This document shows, piece by piece, positions 24,768 to 30,336 of a stretch of DNA of 30,336 nucleotides (position 1 is its first letter; each line of letters starts with the position of its first letter). Under the pieces are notes generated by a model. It ran no database searches. It worked only from the letters and a program-made list of their open reading frames with translations, and was not told the DNA's origin. The stretch is from JAAEQG01 sp023133475 (GTDB lineage: Bacteria > Planctomycetota > Phycisphaerae > UBA1845), in assembly GCA_030631415.1 (NCBI GenBank), contig DAOVLE010000035.1:1-30336 (forward strand), given 5' to 3'. A program made the position numbers and the translations under genes.

Positions 24768-25988
24768 ATGCAGATTGCGTTTCTGATTTGGTTTGTGCTC
24801 CTGGGTATGATTGGGCTGGTGTGGCTTTCCCGGCACGTGGCGATTGGACGCGCCCGCCACACCGAGCGAGTGCTCTCCTCGACAACATATGACAACCCGC
24901 CTGATGACGCCCCGAGAATTTCTGTTCTGGTGGCAGCCAAGGACGAAGAAAAAAACATCGCCACCTGTGTGGAATCCTTCCTCAGCCAAAACTACCCCGA
25001 CTTTGAACTGATCGTCATCAACGACCGCAGCACGGACCACACCGGCGAAATTCTTGCCGATCTCGAACGGAAACACCCCGACCGCCTCCGCGTGCTGACC
25101 ATCACCACCCTGCGCGACGGATGGTTCGGCAAAAACAATGCCATGCGCGAAGGGGTGGAGGCATCCACCGGCCAATGGCTTTTGTTCGCCGACGCCGACT
25201 GCACCCAAACCTCGCCCAGGACGCTTGCGGTGGCCATGCAGGAATGCCACAAGCAAGGCACCGACTTCCTGTCGATTCTCCCCGTGCTGATCACCAAAAG
25301 CTTTTGGGAACGGATCATTCAGCCGGTCTGCGCCGGGATCATGATGATCTGGTTTCGACCGGAGAAGGTGAACAACCCAAACAAATCAGCCAGCTATGCC
25401 AACGGGGCTTTCATGCTGATGAAACGCACGGTGTACGATGCCATCGGCGGTCACGAAGTGGTCAAAACCGAGGTCAACGAAGACATGCACATGGCCCGCA
25501 TCACCAAAGAGAAGGGTCTTCGGCTGCAAGTCATCCAGAACGACGATCTTTACACCACCCACATGTACTCCTCGCTGACCGGCGCCTGGCGCGGTTGGAG
25601 CCGCATATTCTACGGTTGTCTGGGCACGTTCCGCAGGCTGACCGTTGCGCTGGTGATTCTCACGCTGTTCAGCCTCGTCCCCTGGATTAGCCTGCTGATT
25701 GCCGGCATTGTAGCCCTGGCAAGCGAGCGAGGCGACGTTGCCGGGTGGTGGGGATGGCTGTTGTTTTGTTCGGCTATTGTGGTGCTGCTCGAGCAGTCGG
25801 TGATCGCCCGGTTTTACCGGTTGGTGCGTATGCCGGTGGCGTACTCGCTGGGCTATTTTCTGGGTGCTCTGCTGACCTGGGGCATGTTGTTAAACGCTCT
25901 TTTCAAACTGGGCGGGGCAACCACCACAACATGGCGAGGAACCACCTACCGATCCAATCAACTCGAATCAACAAAATCGCAATTGTAG
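24768..25988 (+). CDS. Membrane-bound family 2 glycosyltransferase
   Basis: The 406-residue product has an N-terminal membrane helix (MQIAFLIWFVLLGMIGLVWL), a GT-A catalytic domain (ISVLVAAKDEEKNIATCVES; LIVINDRSTDHT; FADADCT as the DxD metal site; VNEDMHMARI as the ED motif) and three or four C-terminal helices (about 295-325, 330-350, 360-385). The layout matches processive or hopanoid-type glycosyltransferases (HpnB-like). Its acceptor is probably a lipid or growing polysaccharide. The stop TAG at 25986-25988 is the first TAG of an R1 arm, so the final residues (STKSQL) may not be the original C-terminus. ATG 24768 has no strong ribosome site. It is isolated from the minus-strand sugar cluster. 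Confidence 0.87.
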   Translation: MQIAFLIWFVLLGMIGLVWLSRHVAIGRARHTERVLSSTTYDNPPDDAPRISVLVAAKDEEKNIATCVESFLSQNYPDFELIVINDRSTDHTGEILADLERKHPDRLRVLTITTLRDGWFGKNNAMREGVEASTGQWLLFADADCTQTSPRTLAVAMQECHKQGTDFLSILPVLITKSFWERIIQPVCAGIMMIWFRPEKVNNPNKSASYANGAFMLMKRTVYDAIGGHEVVKTEVNEDMHMARITKEKGLRLQVIQNDDLYTTHMYSSLTGAWRGWSRIFYGCLGTFRRLTVALVILTLFSLVPWISLLIAGIVALASERGDVAGWWGWLLFCSAIVVLLEQSVIARFYRLVRMPVAYSLGYFLGALLTWGMLLNALFKLGGATTTTWRGTTYRSNQLESTKSQL

Positions 25989-26005
25989 GGCGGGTTCCAC
26001 CCGCC
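25985..26005. repeat. R1 arm overlapping the GT2 stop codon
   Basis: A single R1 arm (TAGGGCGGGTTCCACCCGCC). Its second to fourth bases form the stop codon of the preceding gene. Confidence 0.9.
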
Positions 26006-26025
26006 TTCCGTCTCTGCAAAGCCTG

Positions 26026-26054
26026 TTGCATTGTCTCCATCTGCGTGGTATAGT
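26026..26054 (+). promoter_or_regulatory. Promoter of the candidate small RNA
   Basis: TTGCAT (26026-26031), a 17-base spacer and TATAGT (26049-26054, 5 of 6). The predicted start, near 26061, is exactly where the RNA closing stem begins. Confidence 0.55.
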
Positions 26055-26060
26055 TTATCT

Positions 26061-26197
26061 GTCGAAGCAGGCCAGCTCGGGTCCAAGTACCGGGTAAGAG
26101 GTTTTTCATCCCGGGGCGTCAGGACATTCGCTATGAGCGACTTAATCCGGGTTTCCGGAGCGCCAACCTCTGTGAGCGACCTGCTTCGGCCCTTTTT
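26061..26197 (+). ncRNA. Candidate structured small RNA, class unknown
   Basis: The 137-nt segment folds on itself end to end. An 11-bp closing stem (GTCGAAGCAGG 26061-26071 with CCTGCTTCGGC 26180-26190, one G-T pair) continues into GCTC/GAGC (26075-26078 with 26174-26177) and, after an asymmetric bulge, AGAGGTT/AACCTCT (26097-26103 with 26165-26171). Inner stems are CCCGG/CCGGG (26110-26114 with 26147-26151) and TCGCT/AGCGA (26128-26132 with 26136-26140). The closing stem is followed by CCTTTTT, as in an intrinsic terminator, and preceded by a promoter. A long imperfect hairpin with a bulge recalls 6S RNA, but I see no conserved sequence that fixes a family; the GGAA loop of SRP RNA is absent. 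Confidence 0.55.
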
Positions 26198-26245
26198 ACC
26201 CACCGGCTTATCCCCACCGATTGGCTTTTGGCTGCAACCAAACCT

Positions 26246-26308
26246 GTAGGGCAGGTTGAAAACCTGCCGCAATAGGGGTGGCCCATCGCTTTAGCCGTGG
26301 GCCACCCA
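26246..26308. repeat. Diverged R1 relative and R3 short form
   Basis: 26247-26269 is a R1-like arm with core TAGGGCAGGTTGAAAACCTG. 26276-26308 is an R3 with the loop deleted (GCCCATCGCTTTAGCCGTGG then GCCACCC), so the two arms are fused. Confidence 0.75.
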
Positions 26309-26377
26309 GTCTAGCTGGGTTAAAGTTGCGCCGCGTGGAAGAATGTGGTTGGTTATCGGCAAAAGATCGAAAGGGAC

Positions 26378-26406
26378 TTGAATAGTTATTGCCCTGCGGG
26401 TATAGT
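26378..26406 (+). promoter_or_regulatory. Promoter of the HTH-REC regulator gene
   Basis: TTGAAT (26378-26383) and TATAGT (26401-26406) with a 17-base spacer; the transcript would start near 26413, 75 nt before the ATG. The -10 is identical to that of the small RNA upstream. Confidence 0.6.
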
Positions 26407-26487
26407 ATAGGGAAGAGGGAGAGGATAGGGAAGATTTCCCTATTCTACTTCCTGGGCTTTCAGCGCGGTTAAAATCGGGGGGTAACA

Positions 26488-27051
26488 ATGAAAACGGTGT
26501 TCACAACAGGCGAAGTGGCCAAAATCTGCAAGGTCAGCCAACAGACGGTGATTCGCTGTTTCGACAGCGGCAGGCTAAAGGGGTTTCGTGTGCCGGGATC
26601 GAGATTCCGCCGTATCCCACGGGATAGCCTCGAGAGATTCATGCGGGAGAACCAAATCCCACTGGACAAGCTGGACTCCGGCAAGAAACGCATTCTTGTG
26701 GTTGATGACGACCCTGCCATCGTGGAGATGTTCACCGAGCTGTTTGCCCGGGACGGGCGTTTCGAGGTTCGCACCGCGAGCACCGGCTACGACGCCGGCA
26801 TGATTACCCAGGAGTTCCGCCCCGACATCATGTTGTTGGACTTCAAGCTGCCGGACATTAACGGGAACGTGGTGTGCAAGACCGTACGCTCGCAAAGTTC
26901 CCTGCAACATATGAAGATCATCATCATCAGCGGTGTGGCAGACCCCGACGAGGTGCGCGAGTTACTCAAAGCCGGTGCGGATGAGTTCATCAAAAAACCC
27001 TTCGAGATCGATGCGGTCATCTCGCGCATCGTCGAGATGGTTAAGGTTTAG
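26488..27051 (+). CDS. Response regulator with N-terminal excisionase/MerR-type HTH
   Basis: The 187-residue cytosolic regulator has the DNA-binding domain first (FTTGEVAKICKVSQQTVIRC, 5-24, then FRVPGSRFRRIPRDSLERFM), matching the HTH_17/excisionase-type winged helix. A receiver domain follows (about 68-187): ILVVDDDPA (acidic pocket), phospho-acceptor Asp118 in MLLDFKLPD, IIISG as the Ser/Thr switch, and Lys170 in FIKKPFE. All receiver residues are present, so it should be phosphorylated normally. HTH before REC is the reverse of classical regulators. The start ATG 26488 has GGGGGG 7 bases upstream. The likely partner is the downstream HDOD-kinase. Confidence 0.9.
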   Translation: MKTVFTTGEVAKICKVSQQTVIRCFDSGRLKGFRVPGSRFRRIPRDSLERFMRENQIPLDKLDSGKKRILVVDDDPAIVEMFTELFARDGRFEVRTASTGYDAGMITQEFRPDIMLLDFKLPDINGNVVCKTVRSQSSLQHMKIIIISGVADPDEVRELLKAGADEFIKKPFEIDAVISRIVEMVKV

Positions 27052-27212
27052 CCCGGATGATTCACCGCAAAACGCGGAGTTTCCCGTAGGGTGGGTGGAG
27101 CTTCGCGAAGCGAAGCGCAACCCACCGCACCGGTTGGTGGGTTCCACCTCGCTCCGCGAGGTTCCACCCACCCTACAAGCGGAGACGAAAGGCGGGTGGA
27201 ACCCGCCCTACT
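27050..27212. repeat. R7-like end, R2 hairpin and R1 arm
   Basis: 27050-27078 resembles a decayed left end of the R7 element (CCCGGATGATTCACCGC). 27086-27177 is an R2 hairpin with arms such as GTAGGGTGGGTGGAGC and GGTTCCACCCACCCTAC and an inner inverted pair. 27192-27212 is an R1 arm. Confidence 0.8.
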
Positions 27213-27236
27213 ATTTTCACAGCAGGGGGTTTGAAG

Positions 27237-29348
27237 GTGTTGGTGGCGTCCTGTCCTGTTTCTGCGACAACATCGAGTTCCCCGCGAGTTGACTTGATCT
27301 TCGGGCACCTCGAACAACTGCCCGCTTTGCCGGCGGTTGCCACACATCTGCTTCAAATCCTCTCTTCCGAGACGATCAATGCTGCGGGCATCACCGCGAT
27401 CATCGAGACGTTCCAGGGCATCGAGCCGCAATCGGGGTCCGTGTTGGATCGGGCGGAGTTCTGGAAGCACAGCCTCGCCGTGGGATACGCCGCAAAGCTG
27501 ATCGCCGAGCGGATGGGACAGGGCAAGCGGAAAAACGAGGCCTTTGTCTGCGGCTTGCTGCATGACATTGGCAAGATTGCATTGGATGCCTGTCTCCCGA
27601 AAAGCTACGGGCGGGTGCTGCTACGGACGCGGGCGACGGGCGGGTGCCTCTGTGACGTCGAACGCGAGTTGCTGGGCATCGATCATACCATAGCGGGGAA
27701 ACGGCTGGCGACCCGTTGGAAGCTTCCGCAGGCGATCGTCGATACGATCTGGCTGCACCATCAACCGCCCGCTGCTTTGCCGCTCTCGTTGGGGTCCGGC
27801 GAGTTGGTGGGGATTGTTCATCTGGCGGATCAGATGGTTCGCCACGAGCACATAGGCCACTCCGGCTACACACATTTAGACCCATTGGGCAGCGTGGCGG
27901 ATGCGGTCGGCCTGGATGCCGCGGAGGTGCCCGGAGTGCTTGAGGCCTTGCCTGCCGAGATGGAACGGAACTGCCAATTGGTGGGTATCGAGGAGGTGGT
28001 GGAGGGGGGGCTTCATGCCAAGGCGGTCTCCCAAGCCAATGTGGAATTGGGGCGCGTTAACGCTCGCCTGACGGAAGCCAATCGGCGTCTGAAAGCGCGG
28101 GCGTGTTGTTTCGATGCGTTGGGCAGGTTCACTCGCTCGTTGTCGTTGGATGATGCCGTTGCGACGGTTTGCCTGGCGGTGGCCCGGTGTGTTCGGGAAG
28201 TGTTGGATGTCGAGGCTGCGGTTGGCTTTTACTGGGATCGGGGCGGCGGGTTGTACCAGGTGGGTGTGTGTGAGGCGGACGGGGAGCGAACGGAGGTGCT
28301 GCCCAGGCCGGCCGGCGATTCGCTCAATGGTCTTACCGTTGGGGGGAGATTCGCGGTCGTGGGAGGGGTGATTGGCCCGGCGGCATCGCTGGCGAAACCG
28401 GTAATGGGGCACCTTGAGGGCATGTTGGGAGCGGGCTCGGTGCAGATGTGGCCTGTGATGCACGCCGGGGTGGTCATTGGCGGGGTGCTTTTCCGTAGCG
28501 ACAATGGTGTGGTGCAGCGGTTTTCGTCGTCGGCAGAGGAGTTCGAGGCCCTGGGGGTGGCGTTTGGTTTATCTGTTGCCGGTGCTGCCGGCCGTGCTCG
28601 GTCGGACCGGCTTAACGAAGAGCTGGCTGATGCCAACCGCCGGCTCCATGAGGCGCGTGGGGAACTGCTGCGCACCAGATCAATTGCGATGATCGCGGAG
28701 ATGGCGGCGGGTGCGGCTCACGAATTGAACAACCCTCTGGCGGTCATCTCGGGGCGGGCGCAGATGCTAGGCCTGATCGCCACCGATCCCGAGCAGAAAC
28801 GGACTGCCGAGATCATCCATCAGCAAGCCCAACGGGCCAGCAATATCGTCAGCGAACTGGTGCAGTTTTCCAAACCGGACCGTCCCAAACCGGTTTGCAT
28901 CCTTCTGTCGGCCTGGTTTGATAACTTTCGCAGGGAGTGTGAGGAGCGTTCCTCGCTGAGGCAGGGTCAGCTACGGGTGAAGCTATCGGACTCTGCCGTG
29001 CGGGTTTGGGCGGACCCCGCACAACTGCGGCGGATTTTCGACGCCCTGCTGGCCAACGCCATAGAAGCCACCATACCCGAAAACGCCCGTTTGCTCATCA
29101 ACTCCGCCTCCACATCGTCCGATGACAGAATCGTTGTCACGGTGGAGGACAACGGTGTCGGCATGACTCGCGAGGTGTTGGATCATGCCATCGACCCGTT
29201 TTTCTCGCATCGGGCAGCCGGTCGAGGACGAGGGATGGGATTATCCCAGGCCGCCCGCCTGACTACCAACAACGGCGGGCGTCTGTGGTTGGAATCCACC
29301 CTCGATGTTGGGACGACGGTGTTCGTCGAGTTGCCCGCGGCACGGTGA
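27237..29348 (+). CDS. HDOD-GAF sensor histidine kinase with a shortened HDOD domain
   Basis: The product of about 703 residues joins three parts. An HDOD domain (about 20-270) opens LEQLPALPAVATHLLQIL and keeps the late HD motif (CGLLHDIGKIALDA; HHQPPAALPLSLGSGELVGIV). A GAF-like region (about 300-445) follows. A histidine kinase core ends the protein: AAHELNNPLAVISGRAQ with the phospho-His near residue 495, NAIEAT (N box), DNGVGM and GRGMGL (ATP-binding G boxes). All kinase boxes are intact. Between AAGITAIIE and TFQGIEPQSG about 55-60 residues normally found in HDOD domains (the DPxL...LANSA block) are missing without frame loss. The start is uncertain: TTG 27231, GTG 27237 or GTG 27243; spacing from GGGGG favours 27237. 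Confidence 0.88.
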   Translation: MLVASCPVSATTSSSPRVDLIFGHLEQLPALPAVATHLLQILSSETINAAGITAIIETFQGIEPQSGSVLDRAEFWKHSLAVGYAAKLIAERMGQGKRKNEAFVCGLLHDIGKIALDACLPKSYGRVLLRTRATGGCLCDVERELLGIDHTIAGKRLATRWKLPQAIVDTIWLHHQPPAALPLSLGSGELVGIVHLADQMVRHEHIGHSGYTHLDPLGSVADAVGLDAAEVPGVLEALPAEMERNCQLVGIEEVVEGGLHAKAVSQANVELGRVNARLTEANRRLKARACCFDALGRFTRSLSLDDAVATVCLAVARCVREVLDVEAAVGFYWDRGGGLYQVGVCEADGERTEVLPRPAGDSLNGLTVGGRFAVVGGVIGPAASLAKPVMGHLEGMLGAGSVQMWPVMHAGVVIGGVLFRSDNGVVQRFSSSAEEFEALGVAFGLSVAGAAGRARSDRLNEELADANRRLHEARGELLRTRSIAMIAEMAAGAAHELNNPLAVISGRAQMLGLIATDPEQKRTAEIIHQQAQRASNIVSELVQFSKPDRPKPVCILLSAWFDNFRRECEERSSLRQGQLRVKLSDSAVRVWADPAQLRRIFDALLANAIEATIPENARLLINSASTSSDDRIVVTVEDNGVGMTREVLDHAIDPFFSHRAAGRGRGMGLSQAARLTTNNGGRLWLESTLDVGTTVFVELPAAR

Positions 29349-29727
29349 TAAAGCCAGACCGGCCCGTGAGGCGCCCGGTCGTTCGGCATGATCCCCAACC
29401 GATGTTATTGATGTTGAATATACGGGTCAGGCGGGCTGTGTAGGTCTCTTCCTATTCCTCGCTCTCGCGGCTGAAACACCCGCCGCCCCCCCCTTTTTTG
29501 AAGGCTAACCCGGATAATTCATGAACGCAGAGACGCAGAGACGCAGAGACGCAGAGACGCAGAGTTGAGCAGAATAAGAAGTTAGGGGAATCCATTGAGA
29601 AAAGCTCATATACACAGTGTTAACGGGAAAAACTGGTCATTTAAGTCACAACTTCCTTCTCTGCGCTCTCTGCGTCTCTGCGTTCATGAAAAGTCCGGGC
29701 TGAAGGCTGATAGCTGATAGCTAAACC
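29349..29727. other. Gene-free spacer holding a MITE-like element
   Basis: 29349-29508 contains a C8/T6 homopolymer tract (29490-29501 region) and no gene. 29509-29699 is the inverted-repeat element described separately. 29700-29727 has a small CTGATAG duplication just before the receiver-protein ATG. No convincing promoter was found. Confidence 0.6.
29518..29690. mobile_element. 173-bp MITE-like element with 23-bp terminal inverted repeats (R7)
   Basis: 29518-29540 is the exact inverse of 29668-29690 (core of right end CTCTGCGTCTCTGCGTTCAT). Inverted similarity extends outward to CCCGGA (29509-29514) and TCCGGG (29694-29699), making a 32-bp end with three mismatches. The left end continues into five tandem copies of ACGCAGAG (29525-29564). 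The interior (29565-29650) has no ORF. A lone right end is at 19016-19049, and a decayed left end at 27050-27078. No transposase is present; movement is inferred. Confidence 0.65.
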
Positions 29728-30303
29728 ATGACTACTGTCGGACATCCCAAGATTTTGTTGGTGGACAACGAACCACGGACGGTGGAAATGCTTGTCGAGG
29801 TTTTCGTGCGGCAACTCAACACGCGGATGACCTGCGTTTCGACAGCGGAAGACGCCCTGGACATCGACATGCTCGAACCCCACGACGCGGTGATAGCGGA
29901 GGTCAACTTGCCGCTGATGAACGGGATCATGCTGACCGAGCAGATCATGCAGTTGCGTTCCAGGCCGGTGATCCTGATGAGCAACGATCCCAATCTTAGC
30001 CAGGCGGTGGCTGCCCTTCGCGTTGGGGTCGTTGATTTCTTCACCAAGCCGTTCGACATCGAATGCCTGTTGGACGCGGGGAGACGGGCCTTGAAGATGG
30101 CGGAGGGCCAACGTCGCCAAGTGCAGCGTCACTATCGTCTACGGAGCCTGGTCCGGCGGGTGATACGCGAGCGTCGTGAACTCAACCAGCGAGTGGATTT
30201 GCTCTGCCGCGACCTTGTCGGCGCCCACCGCCGCCTGGTCCACCGCGTGCTGGATCAGGAAAAAGGGCAGGGGGAATTGAGAATCGAGAAAATGGAAAAT
30301 TGA
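29728..30303 (+). CDS. Receiver-domain protein with Glu at the phospho-acceptor position
   Basis: The 191-residue protein is a single receiver domain (about 8-125) followed by a basic helical tail (about 125-180, QRRQVQRHYRLRSLVRR). ILLVDNEPRTVEML gives the acidic pocket with the second acid as Asn14. AVIAEVNLPLMNG places Glu58 (codon GAG) where the phosphorylated Asp belongs, PVILMSN has the switch Ser, and FFTKPFD has the conserved Lys107. It probably cannot be phosphorylated in the usual way and may act in a fixed, active-like state. The last ten residues (GELRIEKMEN) and the TGA come from an R6 repeat. It lies downstream of the HDOD-kinase on the same strand. Confidence 0.86.
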   Translation: MTTVGHPKILLVDNEPRTVEMLVEVFVRQLNTRMTCVSTAEDALDIDMLEPHDAVIAEVNLPLMNGIMLTEQIMQLRSRPVILMSNDPNLSQAVAALRVGVVDFFTKPFDIECLLDAGRRALKMAEGQRRQVQRHYRLRSLVRRVIRERRELNQRVDLLCRDLVGAHRRLVHRVLDQEKGQGELRIEKMEN

Positions 30304-30336
30304 AAATGAAAAATGGAAAATGGGGAAAAGGGCTCA
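30286..30336. repeat. R6 run at the window edge
   Basis: GGAAAATTGAAAATG-type units overlap the end of the receiver-protein gene and run to the window edge. The repeat supplies the stop codon. Confidence 0.85.

Noticed and set aside
26061..26197. Assignment of the small RNA as SRP RNA or a certain 6S RNA
   Set aside because: The SRP GGAA-loop motif is missing, and the 6S likeness is only in overall shape and is not backed by conserved bases.
25958..26272. Open frames of 104 (minus) and 72 (plus) codons around the small RNA
   Set aside because: The minus frame runs through R1 copies at both ends, neither resembles a known protein, and the promoter-stem-terminator layout fits an RNA better.

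Overview
The window is GC-rich bacterial chromosome from a diderm (Gram-negative-type) organism. An outer-membrane beta-barrel gene, lipoproteins, a lipid A acyltransferase-like gene, a MerR/excisionase-type HTH fused to a receiver domain, a CHASE2 adenylate cyclase and very abundant short dispersed hairpin repeats together suggest Planctomycetota, probably a Phycisphaerae-like lineage. The taxonomic call is inference; no rRNA or marker phylogeny is available here.

Layout: 1-214 repeats and an extended -10 promoter; 260-1912 NAD+ synthetase (nadE); 2147-3097 (minus) GNAT acetyltransferase; 3202-3274 (minus) tRNA-Ala(UGC). From 9164 down to 3568 (minus) lies a surface-polysaccharide cluster: SAM methyltransferase, GT2, SAM methyltransferase, GT4, GT2, with dispersed repeats at nearly every junction. 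It is bounded on the right by a decayed tyrosine-recombinase C-terminus (9388-9564) and a second tRNA-Ala(CGC) (9611-9683), so it looks like an old tRNA-associated island. Then come an LpxL-like acyltransferase (9893-10843, minus) and thioredoxin reductase trxB (10915-11901, minus).

The right half is on the plus strand. 12567-18865 carries an alginate-export-like porin, a small lipoprotein whose start overlaps the porin stop, a secreted FecR-domain protein and a CHASE2-adenylate cyclase: plausibly one envelope-sensing/cAMP unit. 19077-20393 is an S41 C-terminal processing protease. 20954-22333 is a solute-binding lipoprotein with a hairpin-rich leader. 23234-24592 is a polytopic membrane protein with an acidic tail, and 24768-25988 a membrane GT2. 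A candidate small RNA with its own promoter and terminator sits at 26061-26197. The window ends in a signalling run: HTH-REC regulator (26488-27051), HDOD-GAF-histidine kinase (27237-29348) and a receiver protein with Glu at the phospho-acceptor position (29728-30303).

The most unusual theme is the repeat load. At least seven families of short, mostly palindromic repeats fill the intergenic space, often nested. Two genes of the sugar cluster carry repeat DNA in frame inside the coding sequence (GT4 at 5575-5676; methyltransferase at about 6240-6463). Three other genes end on a stop codon supplied by a repeat. A 173-bp element with perfect 23-bp terminal inverted repeats lies at 29518-29690. 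No transposase is present in the window, so whatever mobilises these repeats acts in trans or is extinct.
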